This document shows, in pieces, positions 1 to 12,400 of a DNA stretch of 64,000 nucleotides. The translations under genes were made by a program, and so were the position numbers. The DNA is from Thuidium tamariscinum (Eukaryota > Streptophyta > Bryopsida > Hypnales > Thuidiaceae): NCBI GenBank assembly GCA_947034885.2, contig OX344752.2:28586386-28650385 (forward strand). The letters are read 5' to 3'. Positions within the stretch are counted from its first letter, which is position 1, and every line of letters starts with the position of its first letter. The notes beneath the pieces were generated by a model. That model saw only the letters and a list, made by a program, of their open reading frames with translations. It had not been told where the DNA came from and ran no database searches.

Positions 1-286
1 AATCAGTGGAAAGGGGCCATTGAACCCTGTGACGAGTATGTATAAATTGCAGTAGTGTAAAGAATGGTAACTCCGCAGTGAGAGCTAAGATTAATCAGTG
101 TCCGTGTTCCTGCCAAGCTAATAGTCTGTTGAATGCACTACAATAGGTCCGTCCTGCACTCCTAAGTCTAATCGAGCGTTTCCCAAGACTGAATCTCAAA
201 GTCGGAGGATCCCAAGCGCTGGGGTTGCAATGGTTATGCTAGGATTGCATGGATTGTGCGTGGTGGCTGTATGCGCTACTATGGTA
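1..286. other. 3' flank of the CDPK gene
   Basis: Downstream side of the minus-strand kinase gene. It probably contains its 3' untranslated region. I see no coding potential or repeat here. Confidence 0.5.
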
Positions 287-1909
287 CTACCTGTGCCTGG
301 GCTTGTTGAGCTTGTCGCCGTCTTCGGTGCCTGGATTGCCTTTGCGCATCATGGCCACGAATTCGTCGTAGTCGATTCGGCCGTCGTTGTCAGTGTCCAC
401 TTCCCGAATGATCTCTTCGATGCTTTCCGGGTCGCCCATGCCGTTCTTCTCCATGGCTTCCTGGAGCTCGAACACCGTGATGTAGCCGCTGTTGTCCGTG
501 TCGAAGTGCTGGAACGCAGCAACCAAGTGATCCTCCTTCTGCGTCTTGTTCATGTGCATCGTCGCCGAAATGAACTCGTTGAAGTCGATGTTCCCGTTCC
601 CGTCCACGTCCGCGGCTTCCATCAACTTCCGGATGTCGGATTCCGTCAACTTTGAGCCCTGTTTCAGCAACCCCTCCTTGAGCTCATTGATGCTCACCGT
701 ACCGCTGTTGTCGGTGTCGATGGCCTTGAAAAGCTCCCGCAAACCAACGATCTCTTCTTCGGAAAGATTCTCGGCAATAACCTTGAGTGCCAGCTTCTTC
801 ATCTTGTTCGCAGCCGAGAAGTTCTTCAGTCGGGTCAGCACCGCATTGTCGAGTGGCTCGTCGGACGCGCCGTCCACCTTCATCCAAGGATGGTCCAACA
901 CCTGCTGCGCAGTCAGTCGCTCCTTCGGATCGGAGTCAAGCATTTTCGTCACCAGATCTTTGGCGCCGGGTGAGATTTGGGGCCACGGATCGGCAGACAT
1001 GTCAAATCTCCCTTGCAACACGGCGTCGAAGATGCCTTGCTCGGTTTCGGCCCAGAAGGGGGGAACTCCGCACAGGAGGATGTACACAATCACACCTGCG
1101 CTCCACACATCAGCTTCGGGGCCATAGCTGCGGAGTAAAACCTCAGGCGCCACATAATAGGCGCTGCCCACGATGTCCTGGAAAAGCTCCCCGTGCTTGA
1201 AGAAGGTCGACAGACCGAAGTCCGTAGCCTTCAGAGGCGCGTCCTCGTCCTTGCTAGCCAGCAGGAAATTCTCGGGTTTCAAGTCACGGTGGAACACGCC
1301 CAACGAGTGGCATCGGTGCACCACGTTCACGATCACTCGGCACAAGTCGGCCGCAGCGCGCTCGCTGTAATGCCCCTTGGCGATGATACGGTCGAACAGC
1401 TCCCCGCCCGCACAAAGCTCCATCACCAAGTGCACAGAGTGCTTGTCCTCGAACACGCCATGCAGTTCCACAATGTTGGGCGTCCCGGACAGATGGTGCA
1501 TGATCTGCACCTCACGCTTGACATCCTCGATGTCCTCCTTGCTGGTCAGCTTGCGCTTCGCGATGGTCTTGCACGCGAGCACCTCCCCGGTTTCAATGTT
1601 GGTACACAGAAAGGTCACTCCAAATTGGCCGCGGCCAAGCTCACGTCCCAGCTTGTACGTGTCGCGAATGTCCACCAAGGGCTTCCCCAAAATCCCAGAC
1701 GTTACGGTTTTCAGTGCCGGTCGCGGCCGCGGCGCGGGCGGAGTGAAGTTGACTGCGCCGCTGCTAGGTTTAGGAGCACTCCCGCCGTAGCTGCCGTTGG
1801 CGCTGCCGCTGCCGCCCTGCGGCTTCACGCTCTCATTCTTCTGGTGCCCATCTTGGGCGGCTCCTTGATGCATCCGCGACTTCCGCGGTCGTCCACTTGA
1901 GTTCCCCAT
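287..1909 (-). CDS. CDPK: Calcium-dependent protein kinase (CDPK/CPK), intronless
   Basis: A 540-aa Ser/Thr kinase fused to a calmodulin-like calcium sensor, as in plant CDPKs, which turn Ca2+ signals into phosphorylation. The N-terminal variable arm covers residues 1-80 and is rich in Gly, Ser and Pro. The kinase domain (about 85-342) has the glycine loop GRGQFGVTF (92-100), the lysine of ACK (K114), HRDLKPEN (207-214), DFG (230-232) and APE (254-256). The autoinhibitory junction is at about 348-385. Four intact EF-hand loops start with D at 398, 434, 470 and 505. The start MGNSSG offers a Gly2 myristoylation site, but no Cys at positions 3-6 for palmitoylation. Domain order and length match the family exactly. 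The whole CDS is one exon, whereas most angiosperm CDPK genes have several introns. A weak TATA-like ATTATA lies about 85 bp upstream. The 193-aa and 235-aa open frames on the other strand are shadows. Confidence 0.97.
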   Translation of the reverse strand: MGNSSGRPRKSRMHQGAAQDGHQKNESVKPQGGSGSANGSYGGSAPKPSSGAVNFTPPAPRPRPALKTVTSGILGKPLVDIRDTYKLGRELGRGQFGVTFLCTNIETGEVLACKTIAKRKLTSKEDIEDVKREVQIMHHLSGTPNIVELHGVFEDKHSVHLVMELCAGGELFDRIIAKGHYSERAAADLCRVIVNVVHRCHSLGVFHRDLKPENFLLASKDEDAPLKATDFGLSTFFKHGELFQDIVGSAYYVAPEVLLRSYGPEADVWSAGVIVYILLCGVPPFWAETEQGIFDAVLQGRFDMSADPWPQISPGAKDLVTKMLDSDPKERLTAQQVLDHPWMKVDGASDEPLDNAVLTRLKNFSAANKMKKLALKVIAENLSEEEIVGLRELFKAIDTDNSGTVSINELKEGLLKQGSKLTESDIRKLMEAADVDGNGNIDFNEFISATMHMNKTQKEDHLVAAFQHFDTDNSGYITVFELQEAMEKNGMGDPESIEEIIREVDTDNDGRIDYDEFVAMMRKGNPGTEDGDKLNKPRHR

Positions 1910-2974
1910 CTCAACGTCCCAACAAGATCGTCTTCGTCGGCCTACAGGAATAAAATTCTACCACCACACTCATTCCAACATTTCCATGCACATATAATCG
2001 ACAATCTGTCACGTCGCTCTCGGCAAAATGCCACCGATAATAACATTCCCAGTTCCAGATTTGGAGAGATCAAGTACGATCACGTGCTTGATGAGTCAAC
2101 ATTTCCAAGTGTGAGACAATGTCGATTGGTCACGAATTTTCTCTCAAGTGACCTAGACAGACGAATTCAACCCATCTTCTCTCAATTCTAGGGCACAAGC
2201 ATATTTGCTAAAAAACACTCACGCTTCCTGAAAATTAGGGGATCGTCTATTTCAAGCGCGATCCGCGCTTCCAACGTACTAGTCCTGGCACCCAGCTGAA
2301 GAGACCAAAACCAGTACATTCCCTTCACTGAATCCTTCTCTCTACGTCGCACATTTACCACTTATACCCGACCCCCAAACTTCGTGATCTCACAACTGTG
2401 GGAATTAGCTTCAGGATGAAGTGAAAGGATTGGAATCGTAGCGCCGGAAAGCAATGGGCAACCAGACGACTTTCGCAAGCTCACACAGAGCTAGCGATTC
2501 ACATCCCGGCAGACTGAAAGGCACCGAATGGACAAAGCAATGCAATGCATTTTTACAGAGGATGTGCAGCGAGGGTGTTTTAGTACCTGAGCAGTGGCGG
2601 AAGCAATGCAGCCCCCTCCGGCTCCAAATCTGTCGCGCGACGGAAGAAACGACGTTACGACGGCCCCCTCCAGCAGCAGCAGCTTTCGCGACGACTCAAG
2701 AGTGGCAAGTTCGTTGCTTCCGACGAGGCAGAGTCTGCGTCCCTGAGCACTGATGATCTACATCGGCGTGATGCGCCAGCGCACGCGCCGCGCCCGGAAC
2801 TCTATCTACCGGTGTCGTGTTCGTCGTGGCATTTCGTCACCAAGGCTATGGATGTACGAAGGAGTGTTCATCTCACCTGCCCGTGCGTCTGTGTGATTTC
2901 ATCCACTCGAGCCATAATCGTTGCCAAGTGCAACTGAGCACTGATTTTTTACTAATAAAATCTGTCCTGTCACA
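1910..2974. other. 5' flank of the CDPK gene
   Basis: Upstream side of the kinase gene, of moderate GC content near the gene. It should contain its promoter and 5' untranslated region. No other gene is recognised; the 99-aa frame at 2454-2753 has no family resemblance I can name. Confidence 0.4.
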
Positions 2975-3227
2975 ACCAGCCCTTTTTTTTTACATTTTGA
3001 GAAAGTGCCAAGATGGCAATCACTTCAAATTTGGTGAAGCATTGTATTTCTACATTCATCCATCTTTTGGACTTAAAAACACTTTTTTGTCATATTCATA
3101 CACTTTTTCATCCATATTTGGTTACTTCATCCATATTTTTAAGAGAACTGGAAAATTTCTAGCAAAAAAAGACATTTTTTTGAAATAGTGCAATCTGGCC
3201 ACACGGTGCCGGAAAAAAAGGGCTGGT
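2975..3227. mobile_element. MITE with poly-T inverted ends (family D, copy 1)
   Basis: A 253-bp non-coding element. Its ends are inverted: ACCAGCCCTTTTTTT on the left and the same read from the right. The right end is followed by TA and the left is preceded by CA, which looks like a decayed TA duplication. Its interior (a GTGCCAAGATGG block, then ACATTCATCCAT) matches the elements at 32315-32616 and about 27583-27860. A Tc1/mariner-type MITE is likely. Confidence 0.6.
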
Positions 3228-4607
3228 TACAACCCAATGTCACAAAAACGGTCATGTTTTCATCCAAAATATATTTCATCCAATCGATTTTCTCCTAAGT
3301 TCAATCAATGTTGCATTGCAATAGATCTGTCCTTGTATAAGTTATATTCATTGGATCTTATTCAATCTTAACCCTTAAATGCCAAGGTAGACGTTTTACT
3401 CCTGATGAATGACAAAGACTTTTCCCTTGTAGGACAAAAGTAGAACTATTCTTCTTTAGTACTAGGGGTAGAAAGGGGAGATGTTTTACAATACTTTGAC
3501 TTCCAATGAGTATGTTTGGCTTATTCTATGTAGATGATGTCACACGGTATTAAAATGCATGATTTTCATGGCCACCAATCCATCGTTCGAGGGTTAAAGA
3601 CGATTCCAATGCACTTTGGCATGGCATTACTTTTACTCCATATGAATCCATGCATATACATGATAGGTTGTTTGTTTTCTTTCCTTTTCTCTTCTTTTGT
3701 TATGTTGAGATCTTCCAAACCATGCATCTTGACTCACATACTTGGTACGATCAAAAAGCCCTTGGTGAAGAGGGGCGTATAGGCTTTGTTTTGTGGTGTT
3801 TTGACCTATTGTTGAGTTATGAAAGTTATGAATTTTTGAGTTGTTGTTGATTTATTTTTTGTTTTAAGAAATTAAGAAATTACTTTTACTTTCAATTTGG
3901 TTGTGGAAACAGCATATCGCAAACTAGTATGTCATAAATTTTCAAAGTTTTGTATCTAGGTGTATAAAAAAATAACACTAGCTAGACTCTCATAGATTCA
4001 TGTTTTGATTAGGTATATTTTGTGTCATCAATATGTAGATTTTTTGTGATGCTTTTAGGTTCAAATAAAAGGGTCACATTTTATCATTTTGAATAGTATT
4101 AGTGAATATATGTAATAGAGCATATTCATGGTATTGTTTGGTAATGGCAAGGTAAAAGCATCTAGCATTGCTTAAAAAAGCATTCAAATATAAATCCTAT
4201 TATTTAACTTGTTAGTATTATATGTAAATATCAGAATATTACTTTTGAAAAATTGAAAAAAGTAACAGAAATTCCTTTAACATAATTTGTATGTTTACTT
4301 GAAGCTTCCTTCATGAATACTAATTGGAGGAAGTGCACTTCTTACAACATTCATTACTCATCTACTTGATGATTGAGTGCTTATAGATTAAATGATCTAA
4401 GTTTTTGTTGGACTTTTTTGGAAGTAAAGAAGAATAACCTTTTAGTATACATTATTTGTTAAATGTTGTACATGTGGACCACAAATTTCTAAAGTGCTAA
4501 AAGTAAATAAATCTAAGATCTAACCTATTTTATTACAAATAAGTGCTTTTATTTTAGGCAAGAATTTGAATTTGTGGAGGTGATTAGAGAAATAAGTCAT
4601 AAGTTAA
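3228..4607. repeat. AT-rich spacer containing a dispersed repeat (3660-3920)
   Basis: The part from about 3660 to 3920 resembles 23142-23360: a GTTTGTTTTC-like block, then TGTTGAGATCTTC, then an AAAAAGC-CTTGGTGAAGAGG type block, then a shared AAAGTTATGAATTTT stretch. No coding potential and no clear ends are seen. A lone TTAACCCTTAAATGCC at 3368 looks like an unpaired end of a TTAA-type element. The rest shows nothing. Confidence 0.4.
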
Positions 4608-5117
4608 CTCCTAAGCGTCCAGACTCATGTCCAAAATTGATAATTTCAAAAAAATAATCATTAAGTACTATTTGAATGAATATTTTGGAATTGAGATGGA
4701 AATAAAAGTTGTAGAGTTTGAGTTTTAGATTCTATCCATACACTTAGATTCACCAATTCTATCACCAATATTTTCTATAAATTTTGAAAGAGAAAATTCT
4801 AAATTCCTTCTAAATTCAATTACAAGTAAGATATTGTCATTTTTTGAGTAAATTTGGTTGGAATGGATTTAAAATGAGGTTCTCTTGAGATGGTGATTTT
4901 TTGAAATTTTTGTATTCTTTGATTCTATGACCTCATTTTTACAATTCCAAATTTGAACTAGAATCAATGGAATTTTGGCTTGGTCAACCACTTGACTCTA
5001 GTTCAAATTCCATTGATTCTAAAAATTAAGATGACTTTCATCCAAGTTGTAATGGGAAACAAATCTGATTTTCAATCTATACATTGCCTAGAAAATGAAC
5101 ATCGGAGTGCTTAAGGG
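4608..5117. mobile_element. piggyBac-like non-autonomous element (TTAA-flanked), family A1
   Basis: A 510-bp element flanked on both sides by TTAA (4604-4607 and 5118-5121). The left end reads CTCCTAAGCGTCC and the right end, reversed, CCCTTAAGCACTCC. The interior is non-coding and matches the element at 28716-29163 for most of its length, including a shared block around ATTCTTTGATTCTATGACC. TTAA duplications with CCC...GGG termini are the hallmark of piggyBac. The transposase is not present here. Confidence 0.55.
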
Positions 5118-5217
5118 TTAAGTGCAATTAACTTAGTAGGTATCATTGGATATTATTCAAAAAATAATATCCTATTCATTGATCTAGAAAATAATTTATA
5201 AAGTGGATTGTAGTATA

Positions 5218-5390
5218 CACTATAAGAAAATGAGGTCTTTTTAAGTAGTGTCCTAGACATCATGTCTTTTAAGTAATGTCTTTTAATGCATCTTTTAAGT
5301 AAAATTTTACTTAAAAGACACATTAAAAGACATTACCTAAAAGACATGATGTCTAAGACACTACTTAAAAGACCCCATTCTCTTGTAGTG
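5218..5390. mobile_element. CACTA-type foldback MITE
   Basis: The 173-bp sequence is almost entirely one hairpin with arms of about 86 bp. It begins CACTATAAGAAAATGAGG and ends with the complement of CACTACAAGAGAATGGGG. CACTACAAGAAAA is the classical end of plant CACTA (EnSpm/CMC) transposons. The expected 3-bp duplication is imperfect (ATA on the left, GTA on the right). The arms contain repeated AAAAGACAT and TTTTAAGTA motifs. The small frame at 5286-5492 is an artefact of the hairpin. Confidence 0.8.
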
Positions 5391-6144
5391 GTAATTTGTG
5401 TTAGACTTTTCCTTTACTCTAGAGCTGTTTATTTGACATTCTTTTTTTACCAATATAATGTAAATTATTCTTTTAAATTTAACTTTTTGTAATCATAATT
5501 TGTATTACTAACCAACATTGTAAATGCCATCTTATTTGACATTCTTTTTGACTTCATGCTATCAAATCTATTTCTCCCATAAAATTATTTGGTTGAAATA
5601 TTCTACTTCTGAATTCTATTTGCTAAAAGAATAAACTTTTGTCTTACTAAATAAAAATTCATTTTTTTCATAAAGTCTAAAGATTTGGAAACCCTTGGAA
5701 CTTGAAATCCATTACATAGCATTCTTCAAAAACTTTAAGTTGAATACAAAGTATATAATTATTTTTGCAAATTTTCAAATTTAGAATTAGGTGTAGGATC
5801 TTTCACTTCATTTATGTAAGAATCTTTTTTCTATTGATTAGGTCTTGAACTTCACTTTACTCATTTTCGGTATAAGACATGACTTCCCAACACCATCAAG
5901 TGAATTTCTAATAGCATCTACCAATTTCTAGGACTTTCTTACTAATATTTCCTACTTAAAACTTGTACATCTCTTATAATGAATACAAAACCTTTTGTCT
6001 TTAAAAAACAAGTGGAACACATTCACTTTCCATGCCCTTATACATTCAAAATGGTTAAATCTCTATATAGGCCATAGTCTCTATACAAGCCACGAGCATA
6101 ATTGTCCACTTTTAATTGTTTGTTGTAGCCTCAATACCTTACAG
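5391..6144. other. AT-rich spacer
   Basis: About 750 bp of AT-rich sequence. I see no gene, no clear repeat end and no motif of note. Confidence 0.3.
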
Positions 6145-6148
6145 TTAA

Positions 6149-7380
6149 TCTCTAAAGGCCCAAGGCCTTTTGAAGGTTAAAAACACCATTGCTTCTAAAG
6201 TATTACAAGTATGGGAAATTTCGTTAAAATGGCGCCATTTCGTTAAATTGGCGCTTTTGAGCAGTTTAGAATGCGCGGTTTGAACCGTTTTTTCTATCCT
6301 AGGATCTACACCTGTACTAGATTTTGAAAATCTACAACTCTCCTAGATTTCTGAAATCTATACCAATCCTAGATTTTTTAGATTGTTTGGTCTAATATCT
6401 ATGCTTGTCATAGATTTCAGAAATCTAAAAGTATCCTAGATATTAGCAATATATACTTGTCCTAGATGTCAAGGTGTGAAAATGGCATGTGGAATACCGC
6501 CATTTTAACGAAATTCCCCATAAGTCTAAATGTCATTAAGGTATGCAAATCTCAACTCTACAATCTTGTAGTGTATATGTTGAAGATGAGGTGTATCAAA
6601 TTTCGAGTTGTTTGGTTCTATAGATTGAGAGATTATACTATTTTAGTATTGAAAAAGGATGCTAAATTTTTTGTAGAAATACAATTGAAGGTCACATTTG
6701 ATTTCTAAACCTACTCAAATGAAAAAACTTTGAACTACAAAGTGATTCAAAACCATCATAAAAACACATTGGTGAAATAAAATATGATTCAATAATGATT
6801 CATTATGTCTGCAAAATAGCTTTGAAAAGTCATAAAATAGTTGCAAGAAACACATCTAAGGCTAAGCCTCCTTCTACTATAATGCTTTTCAATCACTCAT
6901 AACCTCTAACCAATTCATATGAAATTTTAGCCACACAAACTAGACTAGTTTGTACAAGTTTTCTAATTTTTTTAATTAGAAACGGTCATCATATGAAGAA
7001 AAAACAAGCTGCCAAAGTTCACTATTAATCCAATTTTTGAACTTCAAATTGCTCCCAAAAATTCAAAACAACTTGGATTGCCATGAAAATTTGACCACAA
7101 TAACTAGACTTCTTAAGGAAAATAATCCAACAAATTCTATTGAAGAAAAACATTAGATGAAGGGGATACAAGCCCCCAAAGTTGCAACCATCAACTGGAA
7201 TTTGGTGAATTCAAATTGAACATGCAAACTTTGATCAGCTCCCAAAAACTCATTACATCTTGGATTGATCTAATAATAGATACAAACTAGAAAAGAGAAT
7301 GTAGATTTTTCAACAAGTTTTATTGAATTTGGACATCAAATGCAAAAATTATAACCCTATGAGTTGGATTTTTAGACTCT
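6149..7380. mobile_element. piggyBac-like element, family A2, copy 1 (contains a nested MITE)
   Basis: The left end is TTAA (6145-6148) followed by TCTCTAAAGGCCCAAGGCC. It matches the start of the element at 43921 (CCCTAGAAGGCCCACGGCC), and the two align along almost all of their length, for example around AATGAAAAAACTTTGAA and CACAAACTAGACTA. The right end near 7380 has lost its clear terminus. A second MITE (6212-6520) interrupts it; removing that insert restores the alignment. The interior is non-coding. Confidence 0.55.
6212..6520. mobile_element. Tc1/mariner-type MITE nested in the piggyBac-like copy
   Basis: A 309-bp element with inverted ends of about 22 bp (TGGGRAATTTCGTTAAAATG plus GCG) flanked by TA at 6210-6211 and 6521-6522. 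The interior is a run of short degenerate units built on TCCTAGATTT, several of them palindromes such as TAGATTTCAGAAATCTA. Its position inside the 6149-7380 element shows it arrived later. Confidence 0.75.
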
Positions 7381-9413
7381 AAAGATACTTTTAGTCACTT
7401 GAAGCATGTAGGGGTTATAAAGCATATCATATCTTCTTAGAACCATGCTTGCACTAACTTTCCAACACAACATTACTCCAAAACATTCATATAGAATTCT
7501 AGATGGATGAAAGTGCAATTCAAAATTTAGGGAAAAACCCTTGATGAATTTGGCATATAGTTTCAAAGCCTTTTACACTTGTCATTTCGGTGTTTGGAAT
7601 TTTTTTACATAGACTTTCATTTTCAAAAAATCAGAATAGAAAATAGGAAAACTTCCTTATAAGTTAGGGAAACTTGCCATCATTGGAGTAAAAGTTCCAA
7701 ATTTTCATGGATTGTAAATAATGTGAAATTCATATCACCCGTCATAAATGTTTGTAACCAGCATTTTTTTTCCTCACTGCTGTATATCACTTTGACCATC
7801 TTTTCTCTATGTTTTAGTAAAATTTCTCCACTCCTTAAAAGACATAGCATTTTGCCATAAACTGGACACGCTATAATGTTTGACACAACACTTATGAAAT
7901 TTATATCAGAAGAAAGTTTTCATTACTTTTTTCTTTCCCTTATGAAGATTAGGGCTATCAGTATTCTTCTTTAATGAACAAATTTACAGGAAATCAAGTT
8001 TCTAGTTCATTGAAGATTTGTTATGCATAGAAAAGTTATTTGAAACCCCCCAAAGAAACTGCATTCCGTCTATGACGGTTACAAATCATACCACAATGAC
8101 AATGAAGTAAAAAACATTCCATTGCTACAAAGGATGACATAATAACAAGACGAATGCTTTCAATAACAAACATAGAATTTACACAAATCGCAATTTTCAA
8201 ACCATCATATCTTCATTTTGGTGATTAAGTCCAGTAGACTGTAACAACATTTTGATATGACTCAAATTTCTATGAATTGACTAAATTGTGATTATGTGAC
8301 TGAAATTGAGTTTTGAGAAACCGCCATGATAGCTTTCGAAAGGGGTTTACTACGGTAGCAGGTGTCATGTATGCATCAATTTTTTTGGGTTTCCGAACTC
8401 TACCTATAACTGGATTCGAAAGTTCTTCGAAGTCTGTCCACTAGCTCCATAGCATCCACCAGGTTAGTTAAGTATACAAATGATGAAAGAACGAGAAGCA
8501 TGAATGTAAAAATGTAAAGAAACTCATCATATCAAATCGCAAGTATGACTTATGATTAAAAAAAATTGGATACACTGTGAGTGCGCAGATTTCCATCAAC
8601 TGAAAATGCGAATCCAATTTATCAATTCCGAATACGCCGACCACTTTCGCGTTCCCAGTATTATTAATAAAACTCTCTTTCTGAACTCCTAGTCCGACAT
8701 GAGCCTACATGCACAATTGCTAGTTGAATCCGAAACAATTCACCTTGTAACCGACTTGATAGAAAAATCCTCAAAAATTTCACTACAAACAGCACAGGTC
8801 CACACCCTGGCTAATTACAGTCTATGAATGATGTGAGTTACCGGTAACTGCAAGTGTTCATACAACACCCTAGCCAGTCATCTACGACCGCAGGAATAAT
8901 ACTACAAAACAAAAATTCATTTTCCCAGAGTTTTAGAGAAAATGCTCACTTCACTTCTCCATGATTGCAAGGCTCTGCAAAATAGCAGTGGAAAGAATGT
9001 GCTCAGAAAAGCTTTCGGATGCTCATGTCATCAACACGCTAGTTTCTTACTCTGCCGGAAAGTACACAAAAATTCGCGGACGGATTTGAAAGGCTTCTAA
9101 TTAAATAGGTTGCCTGACTTCACAATCCTTCTAATCCCACCACCTCTAGAATGGATTCCATACCTATATTCTATGTCGAGCTTTCGGCAGCACGTTCTCA
9201 GCGGTACTCAAGCAGGTCCCTTCTCAAAAAAGCACCACGTCCTCGTCAAGACCATGTGAATATTATGCAGCAGTCAATATTCATCTCTTTCATAAGATTG
9301 ACTAATGTTGAATAAGCAATCTGTGAGATGGTGAACTCCATTATTGCCTGCAGTGCTCCACACAGTAGACCATTTCTTGCACGCCACATATAAGAACAGT
9401 CATACCTCTGCTG
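7381..9413. other. AT-rich spacer and 3' flank of the exportin gene
   Basis: About 2 kb. The right-hand part (from about 8100) is less AT-rich and should include the 3' untranslated region of the minus-strand exportin-T gene. The small open frames at 7372-7566 and 7680-7886 resemble nothing. No RNA gene or repeat is recognised. Confidence 0.35.
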
Positions 9414-12400
9414 CTATCTGCTCCAAGCGTGACCGTTCTGCTGTTGATGTGGCCTTAGCTTTTCTATGAAAGACTTATATAAAGCTTTAAGCTCCTTCGC
9501 ATCAGATCTCTGCATCAGAAGCAGAACACCACTGAAGACAGGTAACCATATACCAGGACGCAGTAGCAGCACGAACCATGAGCAGAAGCAAAAGAAAAGA
9601 AAAAATCAATAGATATCGTATCAACAGTAAAAAAGAGTCTCATCAAATCAAAATCACTGTCATACCTGAATATGTAGGCAAAATTGTTCAGCTGAATTTG
9701 GAGGACAATGCACAGCAGGCAACACTTTTGTTGCCAAATGTATCAGTAAATCGTTCCCACACTTCTCATATAAAAGCTTTTGACCTATTACTATTTCACC
9801 GAAGAGAGAGACCTGCTCCAGAAAAGTAAGAGTCAATACAGTGGCTTTCAATAAAACATGCATCAAAACAATGTAGATATACAGCCACCAGATACTTGTA
9901 TGCAGAAATACCATAGTGGATTTACTGAGGCATCAAGTCATTAAAAACTTACAGTATTTGCATCCCGAAAATTGAAAGAAGGTTCCAAAACTTTGTAGAT
10001 GCAGCACTCTGCCGCAAATCTCTCCATCAGAAATTGGCGAAAACCAGGCACCTGAAAGTAGGTACTGGACTGTCAGAAATGCTCAAGCTACAATTGACAG
10101 TTCAGAGCATGCTTATCTCACAAACATATAAATCACAAATTGCAGTCAGCAGCCAAACAATCGCAGGTATTCACCGACGCTTAACCAAAGCCGGCTGCCA
10201 GTAGGAAGAAGACTCGACAAAAATTTACAAGATACCAAAGCAATTGATCACTTACGAACCTTCTCATCTTCTGGGCTAGCCCCACACCAATCACCAATAA
10301 GTTTGTTGAAGACCTGAACGCAAATCTGCATAACATATTTCAATCCCCAAAACAACAGTATTAGACAACTTCAGAGAAGCCCGAAGTGCTAGTCACTGCG
10401 ACAATGAAATCCAAATGTCTCATGTCTGCGTATAGGAGCAGCATAACTAAGGACTTACCTTTCTTACAAGCACATCTTTGTGGTTGCACGCAGCATCCAA
10501 TAGTAGACCAATGATATTCTGAAGCAATGGACTACTCTGTTGAGAAAGCATCACTGAAGAAAGTTCCTGGGTTGTCATTGCATGTAGCAGAAGGAAGTAG
10601 TTTCTTTGCAGATCCAGTAACTCCCGTACTTCCTGAAATGAAGAGAGAAATCCGTTTAAATCCTGGTATATGCAACCTCTCCCAATTTCAGGTGCAGATG
10701 AGGTGATACATATATCACCATCATTGTTGCTATTTGAGCAGCAATGAACCAAACAAAACTCCAATAATGTACACAATGGTACTGAGAATAGCTGCTGTCC
10801 TTAATGAAATCGATACCAAAAAACGCCAAGTAGCAAAATAATTGCCAGAAAACCGTCGGAAAAGTGACTACAGCATAGACATTTATCTAAAAGTACTGAC
10901 ATAAGCAATAGAAGGCACATGTATGATCACCTCGGTGAGGCTCCCAGGTCCTTCAGGGAAACCGTCCTGTGGAAGGAGGGCAAAGACTCGGCCAACAACA
11001 GAAGGGAAAATCTCTTGAAGAATATCCATCATTCCAGTTTTGAACTTGTTGATAAGCTGGTTAATCAGCTGTATAAACTCCACAAGGTCTTTGGGCTGCC
11101 ACAACCAGACCCACACTTTCAGAAATTATACGGCCTCACAAATTCCCACTACTCTTGGAAAATGTAAATGCAAATTGAAAGTAATAAATGTTCATACAGC
11201 AAAAACCTTCTGTTCATAATTATTTTTGAGGTATCCATGTCTGTGTCCTATTATTGCCATCTGAAAACATATCACCTCCGTATTTTCGGCCAGATGACGT
11301 ACCTCACAATCAGTAAGCAGCTGCTGAATGATCGTTGGGAGAGCAGGAAAGACCGCGCTACCTAATGTTTCCACCATTTGATGAAGAAAGGAAATGACCT
11401 GCATACGGTCAATGCAATACAACGTTCCAGCAACGAGAAATACTTGTGGCTTCGTGTAAACTCAACAAAAAAATTCAGTGTAACAAAAACAATACACTGC
11501 AGGGACTCCCTCGATAAGGACTGGAGGAAATAAATAGATCTAATTACTCAAGAATTTCACTATAAACACTGGCAACATGTATGAATTTAAGCTTAACCAC
11601 CCCAACTACCAACACAGAAAAAGAGCTCTCAAATGTACCTTGCTTCGCAAAACCTTGTTCTTAGGAAATACTGGAATGACCCGAAGTACAACATCAAGAG
11701 TCTGTGGGCAATCATACAGGTAGATGATTACAAATGTATTCAATAAAAAAAGGAACAGAAAGTCACTTACGGAAATAAATTTAGGAGCTTCAACGACGTG
11801 CCAGAAATGCAAGAAATGGTTAGTCTAGCCTTCACGGAGTGTCAACTAATCAAAATTCATGTGATGTACATCTCTCTCACAATGTGCAACGAATATATGT
11901 ACAAAGGTTTTCGAATCAATCAATTCAAATACTAACCTGCTTGAACATGTTACCAACAATTGACCTGCCATTCGTTGCAAGATGCTCTCCAAATCCCTGA
12001 CCATATCACATAAGAGCAAGCTGGATCAGGTTTGCAAAAGAGCTGTCATTCTCAAAGTCATAAATAAGACCTTAGCATAATTAAAGTATAACACATAAAA
12101 CCTTAAACCCTGTGACACCACCACAGATAGACAATTGCGGAGTAACCAGGCAGAGAAATAATATTTTGTAGACAGCATAATTAGTATGACAGATTTTTTA
12201 AATTAATCGAACTTACCTTAGCTAGATAACTAATAGCCATAATAATCTGCTGCAAAGATGAAGTAACTGGAGCAGGTCCCACGGGATCTCCTTTCACTTC
12301 ATCACTGGACAAGATCGTCTCCACCTACCAGTAAACAATGAGCCGCAGATAAGTTACTCGAAGTGTCACAAACAAACCGTACCTTCTGCATAAAACAGTT

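Noticed and set aside
230-1900. Several open frames on the plus strand over the CDPK gene (up to 235 aa)
   Set aside because: They are antisense shadows of a conserved, GC-rich coding exon and resemble no family.
3368-3387. TTAACCCTTAAATGCC as the left end of a larger TTAA element reaching 5121
   Set aside because: The end at 5118 pairs better with 4604; the outer pairing is not supported by a second copy.
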